DNA from: JAKVCB01 sp963578605
GTDB taxonomy: Bacteria; Planctomycetota; Planctomycetia; Pirellulales; Lacipirellulaceae
Length of the DNA: 64,000 nucleotides
Reading direction: 5' to 3'
NCBI GenBank assembly: GCA_963578605.1
Contig: CAUZEA010000008.1
Coordinates: 30,066-94,065 of the forward strand
Shown here: piece after piece, positions 54,712 to 63,976 of the stretch
Layout of the letters: each line of letters opens with the position of its first letter
How positions within the stretch are numbered: the stretch's first letter is position 1
Program-made: the position numbers and the translations under genes
Notes under the pieces: generated by a model
What the model saw: the letters and a program-made list of their open reading frames with translations, nothing else
The model's database searches: none
Told to the model about the DNA's origin: nothing

Positions 54712-55774
54712 GACATACCAACCACGTTTCCAGACATCAGGTTCATTGGTATTCGCTGGGGTCGTCGGTTGTTTGATCCTTGCCACCGGTCCTGGTAATG
54801 CTGCCGAACCGTTCGTGCCCGGCACCGGTCGGTTCCTGAAAAACTGCTCCGACAACTTTGAGAATCCCAACTGGGGCTACAGCTATAATCTTCCCAAGAG
54901 CAGTTACGAACAAGATGAACGGCAACGAGGGCCAGGTGGGGTTTCGGCCAACCGCTTATGGCACGAGGGAGCCATGCGCGGTACTCCCGACGTTGTTAAA
55001 CGCGTGCCGACTCCCCCCGGTGGTATTTTGGGCAGCACCGGCGCGCTGATGATGGCAACCAAAATGTCTGGCGTACCACGACGTACTTCGAACAAGCAAC
55101 AGCAGGATGACTTGCTCATGAAGGTCGACCGAGTCCTGGGAGGATCAATCCCGGTCGCCTACCAGCCGAGTTGCACCGTACGCGTTTATTTGCCTCCGTT
55201 CGAAAAGTGGGAAAATCGGACAGGTGCCTCGTTCGGAATGCGGGCAGACTGTGTGGCACGGAATCGCGACGGGGAGAATGAACATTACTGGCCAGGAATG
55301 TTTTTCTTGTTCCGCAGCAAGACAAGTAAGCAAATCGAAAATGATCACGCCAAGCTCACCGTACGGGCCGATCACCGCGGGCGGGATGTTCGCAGTCACG
55401 AGATTCGGGAGCCAGGATGGTGGACCCTGGGGATGTCGTTCACGCAGGACGGCCAGGTGCACTACTACGCGTCGGCTGGGATCGAGGACCTCACCGAAGA
55501 CGACTACTTGATGTCCGGTTTCCCCTATGGCTATAAGACACTTGCCTTCGACAATTTCTTTTTCAACGTCGCCAACTGGGAGAACGGCCGCAGCTGGTCG
55601 ACAGCCTGGATCATCGATGACCCGCAAGTCTTTGTGAATCCGCTTGAGGGGCAGTCGGTTGCCCAGCTTTACCGGCGAAAATCCCAAAATGGCCGCTCGA
55701 AGCAGCCAAGTGTGGCACAGCGAAAAAATTCCTTCGGGCGACGGTCGGGGTCACAGGACCCGTTGCGACGTTAG
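54710..55774 (+). CDS. Exported protein of unknown function
   Basis: 354 aa. Signal peptide (SLVFAGVVGCLILATGPGNAA, ending near residue 32), then a beta-rich domain with many aromatic residues (NPNWGYSYNLPKSS, NEHYWPGMFFLF, GWWTLGMSFTQDGQVHYYASAG). The layout suggests a concanavalin-like or polysaccharide-binding fold, but I cannot name a family. The C-terminus is basic and low-complexity. Start fixed by the duplicated RBS and signal peptide. Confidence 0.75.
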   Translation: MTYQPRFQTSGSLVFAGVVGCLILATGPGNAAEPFVPGTGRFLKNCSDNFENPNWGYSYNLPKSSYEQDERQRGPGGVSANRLWHEGAMRGTPDVVKRVPTPPGGILGSTGALMMATKMSGVPRRTSNKQQQDDLLMKVDRVLGGSIPVAYQPSCTVRVYLPPFEKWENRTGASFGMRADCVARNRDGENEHYWPGMFFLFRSKTSKQIENDHAKLTVRADHRGRDVRSHEIREPGWWTLGMSFTQDGQVHYYASAGIEDLTEDDYLMSGFPYGYKTLAFDNFFFNVANWENGRSWSTAWIIDDPQVFVNPLEGQSVAQLYRRKSQNGRSKQPSVAQRKNSFGRRSGSQDPLRR

Positions 55775-55835
55775 CCCGTGGTGACCAAAGGTTAACGCCG
55801 GCGGTTGAATTGCCTGCATTCCGGTTGCGATTTTG

Positions 55836-57764
55836 TCATTGCACCGATGCCTCCGAATCCTCTGACCGGGGCGCGCAGATTTCCCGCAGCAAATCCGGGC
55901 GATCGACAACCCTCTCCAGCACCGGGTACCGGGTCCCATCGGCATACGTAACGACAAGCGTGCGAAAGGTATCACCCTCCAGGACCAGCAGTTCAATCTG
56001 ACCCGTGGCCGGGGTCTCTTTGATCGCGGAGCGAAAACGTTCCGGCGTAAATTTCCGACGGTCAATCCCCATGATTTTCATTTTCGTTGCCAGTCCTGTC
56101 TTGTCGGATGGACTTCCCGGGACCACCTGCTCAACGGTGCCGTCTTCCTTGAGTCTGATGCCCAGGGAATGCTCTGCCGAAATGGTCTTGCGGTCTTTTT
56201 CACGCAGCTTGACGAACTCCGGCCGCTCGTCGGTGTAGGTGTACTCGTAGCCGGCGTGCCACAACGCGTCGAGTTGCAACTGGTCGAGCGGTTGATAGAC
56301 GCGACGGCGAATTAACCCTTCCCAATCGTGAGGGGCCAGCGACGACAACAGGTCGACCACCTCGTTCAGTTCGTAAGGTTTGATCTTTGGATCGCTGGGG
56401 GATTTGTGAAAGAACTCCTGGCAGAAATCGTTCAGGGATTTTCCCCCCTGCGTTAGCTTGCGTAGCAGGCAGTCGACTTCAAGCCAGAACAAGGCCCCCT
56501 CGTCGTAATAGTCCTGGCCGCGACGAAGGTCGTTCCAGTTTGGCGAGCTTCCCCGCAGGGTGTAATTCGCAATTGCCGTATCGGCCAGCGAACGCCACTT
56601 TCGCCCGGCGCGATGCGACAGATAGCCTACCCGGCCAGCCAGCGACTCTAAGTGCCCATCGAACGTCATTAATCCTGATCGCACGGCCAGCACCTGGCCC
56701 AAATATTGGGTCAGTCCCTCGTAAATCCACAACAGTTCGGTTTGTTTGTTGGTGTGGTAATTTGCCCGGGTCATACCCTCGGGCCGGCGGTACTTACCAC
56801 ACCATGCGTGAACCAGTTCGTGGGGAAGCAGGTAGGCGTGCCAACCTTTCCGCTGGTCGTCGTCGACCAGGGCCTGCTCGGGAATGCTGTTCAAAGAACT
56901 GTCGGAATGTTCCAGCCCGAAAGCCGGAAATTGCTCACTACAGACGACCAGGTAGTCGTAGGAAGAAAACGGTGTGCCACCGAATAAATTCAACGCTTCG
57001 GCGGAAAGCCGACGGTACCGCTCGGCCTGCGCCTCGTCAAACGCCAACGCAGCCGGCGATTCGCTCACAAAATGCATCCGGGTTACGGGAAAATCTGGCG
57101 TCTCGAACTCAAGTTTGCGGAGATGCCGGCCAGCTACCAATGGTGAGTCGATGACCGTCTCAAGCGAGGTCGGCGCAAACTGGTGCCAGCCGTCATCGAT
57201 GGCGGTGGGCTCGGAGCTGAGGGCCGTACCGAATTGCCAGTTCTGCGGAAGTCGGACCCGCAGCGATATCGGAATCTCACTCGCGGTGGCTCCTTCCGGA
57301 TAAAGCAGGCACGTGTTGAAGTTCATCACCAACAGGTCCGCATTGCCTTGCGTGTCGACGCCCGTGGACAATTTTGTCGGTTGGTTGGCGAGATAGGTCA
57401 AGTCGACCTGTATCGACTCGGTTCCTGCCGGAACGTCGACCAGGAATCGGTACAGTTCGTTCGGATCACGTTGCCACCGGATGGGCTCACCATCAGTAGA
57501 AGTAACCGTCAGGCCGGCCAGATTGCTGATTTGGGCACCGGGACCATGAATGCCAGGGATCCATTTCGGAAACCACAACACCAGTTCGCCAGGCGTGACC
57601 GGAATCGTGAGCTTGCTGTGGAGCAGGTGTCGCGCCACCTGCGTGGCGTCGACCTCCGCTTGGATCATGGGCGGCGGAGCTGCAGCCATCGTCAACGAGA
57701 AACAGCTTGCCCCGATCATCACCGCCAGGAAGCCATAACATTGAGTTGGCCGACATTTTTCCAT
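55836..57764 (-). CDS. M61 family metallopeptidase (glycyl aminopeptidase-like) with PDZ domain
   Basis: 642 aa. Signal peptide, beta-rich N-terminal domain (PKWIPGIHG is typical), gluzincin catalytic domain with GLEHSDSS (283-290), HELVH (His315, Glu316, His319) and third ligand Glu349 in YEGLTQYLG, and a C-terminal PDZ domain (SLGIRLKEDGTVEQVVPGSPSDKTGL). All catalytic residues are present. Likely periplasmic or outer-membrane aminopeptidase. Confidence 0.93.
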   Translation of the reverse strand: MEKCRPTQCYGFLAVMIGASCFSLTMAAAPPPMIQAEVDATQVARHLLHSKLTIPVTPGELVLWFPKWIPGIHGPGAQISNLAGLTVTSTDGEPIRWQRDPNELYRFLVDVPAGTESIQVDLTYLANQPTKLSTGVDTQGNADLLVMNFNTCLLYPEGATASEIPISLRVRLPQNWQFGTALSSEPTAIDDGWHQFAPTSLETVIDSPLVAGRHLRKLEFETPDFPVTRMHFVSESPAALAFDEAQAERYRRLSAEALNLFGGTPFSSYDYLVVCSEQFPAFGLEHSDSSLNSIPEQALVDDDQRKGWHAYLLPHELVHAWCGKYRRPEGMTRANYHTNKQTELLWIYEGLTQYLGQVLAVRSGLMTFDGHLESLAGRVGYLSHRAGRKWRSLADTAIANYTLRGSSPNWNDLRRGQDYYDEGALFWLEVDCLLRKLTQGGKSLNDFCQEFFHKSPSDPKIKPYELNEVVDLLSSLAPHDWEGLIRRRVYQPLDQLQLDALWHAGYEYTYTDERPEFVKLREKDRKTISAEHSLGIRLKEDGTVEQVVPGSPSDKTGLATKMKIMGIDRRKFTPERFRSAIKETPATGQIELLVLEGDTFRTLVVTYADGTRYPVLERVVDRPDLLREICAPRSEDSEASVQ

Positions 57765-58522
57765 AGGACATCTGGTTTTTGGGAAAGAAATCTGCGGGTT
57801 TGGGGACTCCAGCTCCCCTGGTATGCGGTGGATCGGGCGTTGCCAACCAACCGACCCGATTCAGGAGATGATTCTACACGCCCGGCGTGCCGAACATACG
57901 GGGTGGTCTCTTTTTGCGACGCGGTGGTCTTGCCCGGTCAAGTCACCTTGGCAATTGGAGTTGGTTTTCGCAACGCACCGGTGTGCAATTCTAGGGACTA
58001 ATACACCGGGTCGTGCGATATTGCTACGTACTTGGTTGGGATTTTGGTCTCATTCCGGGAACGGCTCCGAGGTCAATCTCATTATAGGAAAAGCTGGAAA
58101 ATAACATTGCTTTTGTCCGATGAGTTCGTAGGATGCAAGTGAACCTCGAAACGCCAACCGAGGTTTGTTGTTCCAGGCCAAGTTTTACCAAGTCGTGATA
58201 GGTGTCGTTTGTTTTCCAGATCCCGAGGATTCAGGCAAGTGGATACCGACACAGAACGACCAAGCGATGAAATGGTAAAGGGACAATGGGTCAGCCGGAG
58301 TGACGGTGTTATGGAAAGGCCGCACGGCAATTTTCGTGGAACAATTTCTTTGGATGCCTGACGTCGCAGTTGTCTGATCGGCGCCAGACCGATGAAGAAA
58401 AGCCTTTTGGCTGAGCGCTTGCGATATGCGCGGCCAGGTAAGTCCACACTTTGCTAACCGACCAAATAGCCTGTCACCCGCCATGGGGTTAAGAACTTTA
58501 TTGAGAGAGGAAGACTGTGGCT
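57765..58522. other. 758-bp divergent intergenic stretch
   Basis: Between the M61 gene and the RTX gene. No gene recognised on either strand. AACCTCG (58144-58150) and CGAGGTT (58161-58167) form a 7-bp hairpin with a short T-rich tail that could be a weak terminator, but there is no plus-strand gene upstream to end. The stretch presumably holds both promoters. Confidence 0.4.
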
Positions 58523-60106
58523 ATGTCTAAAAAAACCAAGAAGCGAAACAAAGGTCCCCGGAAAATGCGGATGGAAGATCTTGAGTCCCGCACCCTGCTC
58601 GCGGCCGACTTCATGCCCGCAGAGGTCATCGACACGACCGATCGTATACAACCGAGCGAAGCTCCACCGGTGTTCATCACACCACCACCGGGCGTCGTAA
58701 TTGTCCACGGGACTGACAGGGATGATGCAATCAAGGCAACGGTTGACGGCAATCGCCTGTTCATCAGTGTCAACGGTGAAGTTCAGGTCCACGATGCTAG
58801 CGAGGTCGACATCATCGCCGTTTGGGCGAGAGGTGGAAATGACCGAGTCATGTTTAGCCGGAGCGTCACGCAGAACGGCCTCATCTTCGGTGGCGGCGGT
58901 AACGACGTCCTGCAGGGTGGCTCAGGGCATGACTACATCCTTGGTGGCGCAGGCCATGATTCCATTCGTGGCGGTGCCGGAAATGACCTGCTTGACGGCG
59001 GTGCGGACAGTGACCGCATTTCCGGGCAAGCTGGAAATGACGCCATCCTCGGCGGTCTCGGCAATGACGGGCTCGCTGGCAACCAAGGAGATGACGCCAT
59101 CGCAGGTGGCAGTGGTGACGACATGATCCGTGGTGGTAATGGCGTCAACTGGCTATTTGGTGATGGAACCAACGAAGTCCCAAGGGATTATCAAGGACTG
59201 GGTCACTATGCCCGGAACTATGCCGATCATAACTACGGCAATGACCGGATCTTGGGTGGAGATGACACTGATTTGATCTTCGCTGGCAATGGCAACGACA
59301 ACGTGCAAACCGGCGATGGCGTCAACTTGGTACTTGCCGGTAACGGCAACGACGTAGTCGTCGGTGGCGAAGACCGCGACTTCATCTTTGGTGGTTACGG
59401 TTCCGATAGCCTCCACGGCAGAGGTGGCAACGATGGGATCACGGGTGATCCGGTCGACTTTACCACCGATGGCCCGGTGATCACTCCGGTTCCAGTCGAC
59501 TTCGTAGTTAAGGTCGACGGTGTGAGTAATGCCGATAGCGTCGCCCGCGATGTGGATAGTGTTCCCTTGTCGACCGATGCAGTCGTCGACACGGTGAAGG
59601 TCAGGCGCGTGTCACCGCTGACGGTCAGGCCACAACCGATCGATATCGTTCACTCCGCCAGCGATCGCATTACTGGTGGCGACGGTGACGACGTCATCCG
59701 CGGGATGTTGGGTAACGACAATATCCGCGGCGGTGCCGGTAATGATCGGATCTACGGTGGTTCTGGAGATGACCGCATCGACGGTGGTGACGGTGACGAT
59801 TACATCGTCGGTCAAGCTGGCAAAGACTTTATTTATGGAATGGCCGGCAATGACAAAATCTCAGGCAACCAGGGCGACGATGTGTTGCTCGGTGGCGAAG
59901 GCGACGACACCATCGATGGTGGTGACGGCGTTGACCTGCTCGCTGGACAAGCCGGTAACGACATCCTCATAGGTGGCGGCGGTACCGACGTCTTCGTCGG
60001 CGGCCAAGGTAAGGACAGGATTTTCGCCAGGGATGGAATCCTCGACTACATCTTTGCCGATGACGATGATACGATCGAAATGGATCGATTCGACGTACTA
60101 CTGTAA
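58523..60106 (+). CDS. Extracellular RTX (hemolysin-type calcium-binding repeat) protein with planctomycete N-terminal motif
   Basis: 527 aa. The N-terminus is very basic and carries RKMRMEDLESRTLLAAD, the export-associated motif of many planctomycete extracellular proteins. Residues about 85-300 and 380-515 contain nonapeptide repeats GGxGxDxhx that bind calcium as a beta-roll; a linker rich in Val/Asp (about 305-380) separates the two blocks. No enzymatic domain is seen. AGGAAG precedes ATG 58523 by 9 nt; GTG 58517 is an alternative. No type I secretion genes are nearby. Confidence 0.9.
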   Translation: MSKKTKKRNKGPRKMRMEDLESRTLLAADFMPAEVIDTTDRIQPSEAPPVFITPPPGVVIVHGTDRDDAIKATVDGNRLFISVNGEVQVHDASEVDIIAVWARGGNDRVMFSRSVTQNGLIFGGGGNDVLQGGSGHDYILGGAGHDSIRGGAGNDLLDGGADSDRISGQAGNDAILGGLGNDGLAGNQGDDAIAGGSGDDMIRGGNGVNWLFGDGTNEVPRDYQGLGHYARNYADHNYGNDRILGGDDTDLIFAGNGNDNVQTGDGVNLVLAGNGNDVVVGGEDRDFIFGGYGSDSLHGRGGNDGITGDPVDFTTDGPVITPVPVDFVVKVDGVSNADSVARDVDSVPLSTDAVVDTVKVRRVSPLTVRPQPIDIVHSASDRITGGDGDDVIRGMLGNDNIRGGAGNDRIYGGSGDDRIDGGDGDDYIVGQAGKDFIYGMAGNDKISGNQGDDVLLGGEGDDTIDGGDGVDLLAGQAGNDILIGGGGTDVFVGGQGKDRIFARDGILDYIFADDDDTIEMDRFDVLL

Positions 60107-60184
60107 TTCGCAATGCTCTGCCACGACGCTGCGGTGGTCAGGCCGACCGGTTCGGCCACCCGCGTCACGGCGGGCTTCATTACG

Positions 60185-60225
60185 CAACCCTCGGGTACTC
60201 GCGGTTACCCGAGGGTTGTTTTATT
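60185..60225 (+). terminator. Rho-independent terminator after the RTX gene
   Basis: A perfect 13-bp stem CAACCCTCGGGTA (60185-60197) and TACCCGAGGGTTG (60206-60218) with an 8-nt loop is followed by TTTTATT. It stands 78 bp after the RTX stop codon. Confidence 0.93.
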
Positions 60226-60304
60226 GCCCGGTTCACGTCCCCTTGGTCGGCGCCCTTAATCGTGGCTCATTACCCAAAGTGAGCCTGGCCATATCTCAGA
60301 AACT

Positions 60305-61996
60305 TTAGCCCCGATCCAACAACCCGCTCTGATAGATTGGCAGGTGGCGGTAGTAGACTTCCAGGATGTAGATCGAAAGGCAAGTCACGTATAACCGGCC
60401 ACCCTGTCGTCCCCACTGATCGCCGTGTGGGGTCCAACTGCCTCGTTCGCGGCCACGTTTTATTTGTATTTCGGGCATCTTCTGACGCATCACTTCGTTC
60501 CACCGCTTCCACCAGTCTCCTTCCATGTGATGACAGACCTGGGTAGCGTAATACCAGTAGTAAACGTTTTTGTCGCCAACCGCCCAACTTGGAAGATTGG
60601 CCTCGGAGACCAGGTAGTCGGCACCTCCTCGTAGGCGTGGATCATCGTGGGCCCAACCCAAGTATTGGCGGCAGAGCAGGCCTTCGGCAGTCATCGAACG
60701 CTTGGCTCTATCTCGCGGGCGATACGCGTACTGCTGGCCGTCATATTCCTGTACCGAATCGAGGAACCGGCTGATCCGTTCCAGGGTGTCGCTGGGCACT
60801 TCCAGGCCGGCCATCCGCGCACTTTGCAGCGCCATGACGACCCAGCCGGTCACCGAGAGGTCGCTGTTTTCACCCGCGTAGTACTTCCAACCACCAGCAT
60901 TCGCCTGGGTTTTAACGAGATAGTCGACAGCACGTTGGGCAGGACGACGCAGCGACTCATCCCGACTCATCCCGAAGAGTTCACACAGGGCAATCGTGCA
61001 TTGGGCTTCGGTGTAAAACCGGCTGTGATCGGGACCGTCGCCATAAAAATTCCCATCGTCCGCTTGGCGCTCAAGCATAGCCTTCCAAGCTTTGTTGACC
61101 TCCCGCTTGAACGGGCCCCGTTTGTGGGTATTGCCCGCCCCCTGAAAGGCCAGCAGTGCCATCGCCGTGGCTGCCTCTTCGTTTTCAGTCATCGTCCCGT
61201 CTGTGTAGGGACCCTTTAAACTCCACAGGCCGGAGTTCTGCTGCTGGCGTTGGAGCCACTTCAGGCCCAATAACACAGCTTCTTCGGTCATGGCATTGCC
61301 ACCGTACGCTTTAAGCAGCGCGTTTTTGTGACCCACCGTTCGTCCAGTCAACGCCAGCCCAATCGTCGTCGGTTCAAAAGTACCTGCCCTGACCGTTGGG
61401 TTGTGAACAATGTCCGCCAGTTCAGGTGTTGCCAGAGGGTCGATCACGTCGGGCAAATCCTCAGGCGTGATCAACTGTTCTTGGAAATCCATTTTGGTAT
61501 CCGAAAGCATCATGTCGAGGTTTTCCTCGATCAATTGGTCCTTCAGGTCCTCGGCATACGTGACATCCAGCAGCAGCCGAGGGTCTTCGATACTCTTGGC
61601 AAACAGTAGGCCCAGCACGATCAGCAGCACCATGTGGATGATCGCGCTCACCAGCCAGGGGGGAGACTGGCGGAGCACCGGCGTCAGGTCTAAAAGGGGC
61701 GATTCGTCTGACGGGGGTGGTGCAGGCTCTGACGGCGAACTCAGCTCATGTGGGCGCCCGGCTGTCGGGTGGGGCCGACCCAGTCCCGCTTCCAGTAATA
61801 TCGTTGGCCGTTCAATCGACATGGCATTGCCGACTCGTGTGTCGCTGGGGCGATCGGGCAGTTCGCTTTTCGAGGCAGACCGATCCAATTCAGAACTCGC
61901 GACCAGCGGAGGATCAACCATCGAGATCTCACATTTTGGCGCATCACGAGCCGTGGTAGCAAGCTCGTTCACAGTTTGGTTCGACGGATCCGCCAT
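60305..61996 (-). CDS. Membrane-anchored protein with prenyltransferase/squalene-cyclase-like repeats
   Basis: 563 aa. A Pro/Ser-rich N-terminal region, a single membrane helix (PPWLVSAIIHMVLLIVLGLLF), then an extracytoplasmic alpha/alpha-toroid with QW-like repeats: LKWLQRQQQNSGLWSLKG, TQANAGGWKYYAGEN and the paired helices between. Catalytic DxDD-type motifs of true cyclases are not apparent, so this is probably a binding or scaffold use of the fold, common in planctomycetes. Start MADPSNQTVNE at 61996; the frame is open to 62092. Confidence 0.85.
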   Translation of the reverse strand: MADPSNQTVNELATTARDAPKCEISMVDPPLVASSELDRSASKSELPDRPSDTRVGNAMSIERPTILLEAGLGRPHPTAGRPHELSSPSEPAPPPSDESPLLDLTPVLRQSPPWLVSAIIHMVLLIVLGLLFAKSIEDPRLLLDVTYAEDLKDQLIEENLDMMLSDTKMDFQEQLITPEDLPDVIDPLATPELADIVHNPTVRAGTFEPTTIGLALTGRTVGHKNALLKAYGGNAMTEEAVLLGLKWLQRQQQNSGLWSLKGPYTDGTMTENEEAATAMALLAFQGAGNTHKRGPFKREVNKAWKAMLERQADDGNFYGDGPDHSRFYTEAQCTIALCELFGMSRDESLRRPAQRAVDYLVKTQANAGGWKYYAGENSDLSVTGWVVMALQSARMAGLEVPSDTLERISRFLDSVQEYDGQQYAYRPRDRAKRSMTAEGLLCRQYLGWAHDDPRLRGGADYLVSEANLPSWAVGDKNVYYWYYATQVCHHMEGDWWKRWNEVMRQKMPEIQIKRGRERGSWTPHGDQWGRQGGRLYVTCLSIYILEVYYRHLPIYQSGLLDRG

Positions 61997-62317
61997 GGGG
62001 GGTATGGTTGGGGGGAGGAAGTCACCGAGTCGCCCGCAGGCGGTTTGAGATCTCCTTGGAATATGCCGTAATATTACAGATTGGGAGCCCAAAAGGGGAC
62101 TCTTTGCCCAGGAAGAATGGTCGACTTCCGGGATTTCTTCAACAGAAACACCCTAACCCCGCCGGGGTGTGAACTTCCTTCCCTCAAGAGCTTTATTGCA
62201 TTGTGGGTCCCATTTATACATCGGCCTGGACGGGTATCGGGCAACGGCCGTTTTCGCACGACCTGAACACGGACAATCCGCATAACCGGCAAACAGAGCC
62301 CGCCGCCGACACACAAC

Positions 62318-62333
62318 CCATGTATATACATGG
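62318..62333. promoter_or_regulatory. Perfect 16-bp palindrome, possible operator
   Basis: CCATGTATATACATGG is fully self-complementary without a gap, the type of sequence bound by dimeric regulators. No regulator gene is next to it; the function is a guess. Confidence 0.35.
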
Positions 62334-62431
62334 TACGCTCAAGTGGGACTGGTGGGTTGTTTTGCCACCACTGCAGATTCCTTGCACATTTCGGGACCCA
62401 CAGTCAAAAGGTCACCGGGTGAGCGATTGGT

Positions 62432-62615
<184 letters not shown>

Positions 62616-62644
62616 ACCAGGCGGCACCAGCTGGCAAACTTTCG

Positions 62645-62680
62645 CATAACCCCTTGGCTCTCCAAGGGGTTATGTCGTTT
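62645..62680 (+). terminator. Hairpin terminator after tRNA-fMet
   Basis: CATAACCCCTTGG (62645-62657) and CCAAGGGGTTATG (62662-62674) form a perfect 13-bp stem with a CTCT loop, followed by TCGTTT. The T tail is poor, but the position fits termination of the tRNA transcript. Confidence 0.75.
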
Positions 62681-62842
62681 CTGGCCGCTCAGTGCGACTG
62701 AGTGCCTGTGGGTGCTGCGCTGCGTTTTGCGCTTTTGGTGCGCTGCGTCCGGTTGCCCGCCTGAAATCGTCGTCCGTGACCGTCAGGTAGTGCTTCCGTG
62801 CAATCCGCGGAGTATTGCCTAGCCCAGCTGGTCACGCGACCA
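62670..62842 (-). pseudogene. Decayed C-terminus of a tyrosine recombinase (phage-type integrase)
   Basis: On the minus strand one frame reads LGNTPRIARKHYLTVTDD, then FRRATGRSAPKAQNAAQHPQ, and ends in TAA at 62670-62672. The GN....A..HY..V pattern is the catalytic-tyrosine end of tyrosine recombinases common in planctomycetes (Tyr in KHY). Upstream in this frame is an in-frame TGA at 62832-62834; the sequence VTSW that should precede LGN lies one nucleotide out of frame, so there is a frameshift. Nothing integrase-like remains beyond about 62850. It lies just 3' of a tRNA, the classical integration site. Confidence 0.72.
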
Positions 62843-62986
62843 TCGCAAAGGGCCGAGTGCAGCACTTGGTGCCCCTGGGGTAGTGGGGGGTGGGCAATTA
62901 TCCTGAATACCAGAAAATACTGATCGATTATATTCACTACCGGTATGAACTGACGGAATAACATTTGACGAAGGGTATGAGGGAAA

Positions 62987-63976
62987 ATGCGAAACCATAA
63001 AATCATCCAGCATGAAATGTTGATCCTGATGCTGGCCTGGGTGTTTGGGGTCGGCTGTTGTGTTTTTGCCGGGGAGAAGACCCCCCCGGCAGCGGCGCCC
63101 ATGGGCGAGACCATCAACCTCCTGGAACCACATGACAACCCGTTCCTGTCAGGCAGGCTTAAGCCCGGTTATGCGTATCATCCCTTCTTCGATTACAGCA
63201 GCGTGCACGGGCAATTTCCCGATGACATCCAGCTCGACTATTTCGGGTTTCGCAACGACCGCAACCTGTATTTTGATGAAAATCGTGAATATCTTCTCGT
63301 GTTGATCACCAGCGGCAGCGAGGGGGCGGGATTTTCCCACAGGACCACCATCGCCGAGCACCTGGAGGCGATCCTCAATGAGGAATCTGGCAGGGAGGTG
63401 CGGGTGCTCAACCTTGCGGTGAACAGCTATTGTATCTCACAGGAAATCTCGACGTATGTGCACCTGGCCTGGCACCTGCAGCCCGAGGTCGTGATCTCAT
63501 TGTGTGGATGGAATGACATGGTCTACAGCCAGGTTGCCCCCCTGAACTTCAAGAAGCTGGGGCTGGCATACCCCAATTTCTACGAGGGTTGGTCCTCGGC
63601 GATTCACCCCGTGATATCGCCCCGGGAGGACCCCTGGGTTACGAGGGAGGGCAGCGACGACGAAATTACGGATGGATTCCTCAGGAATATTGATAAATAC
63701 AGGACACTGGTGGAGGCGAATGGCGGAAGATTCATGATGGGTCTGCAGGGTTTTGACGGGACCAGCGGGGATATGCCCCTGATCTATCCGAGGGTCTATT
63801 CCCTGATGAGGCAATTGTCGAAAAAAATGGTGGGAAGGGAAGGCTTTCATGATTTCACGTTGCGCGAGGACATGGAGTTTGTCGATGCCGTCCATTCGAA
63901 CGACACGTCAAGCCGCCTGATTGCCGAGACGTTTGCGCCGATGGTGATGAGGGCCCTGGGTGTCAGGATGAATTGA
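62987..63976 (+). CDS. SGNH/GDSL hydrolase-like exported protein with atypical codon use
   Basis: 329 aa. N-terminal hydrophobic signal (MLILMLAWVFGVGCCVFAG). GFRNDRNLYF, LVLITSGSEGAGFSH (candidate nucleophile Ser111), NLAVNSYCISQE, ISLCGWNDMVY (GxND block) and the C-terminal DAVHSND follow the block order of SGNH hydrolases, although the first block is degenerate. Arginine is largely encoded by AGG, in contrast to the CGN-rich genes elsewhere in the window, which suggests recent acquisition together with the integrase remnant upstream. Substrate unknown. Confidence 0.75.
   Translation: MRNHKIIQHEMLILMLAWVFGVGCCVFAGEKTPPAAAPMGETINLLEPHDNPFLSGRLKPGYAYHPFFDYSSVHGQFPDDIQLDYFGFRNDRNLYFDENREYLLVLITSGSEGAGFSHRTTIAEHLEAILNEESGREVRVLNLAVNSYCISQEISTYVHLAWHLQPEVVISLCGWNDMVYSQVAPLNFKKLGLAYPNFYEGWSSAIHPVISPREDPWVTREGSDDEITDGFLRNIDKYRTLVEANGGRFMMGLQGFDGTSGDMPLIYPRVYSLMRQLSKKMVGREGFHDFTLREDMEFVDAVHSNDTSSRLIAETFAPMVMRALGVRMN

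Noticed and set aside
58144..58167. AACCTCG/CGAGGTT hairpin
   Set aside because: Short stem, no gene upstream on the same strand for it to terminate; kept only as a remark.
62842..63138. Minus-strand open frame extending the integrase remnant upstream
   Set aside because: It is antisense to the SGNH-like gene and shows no integrase similarity beyond about 62850.
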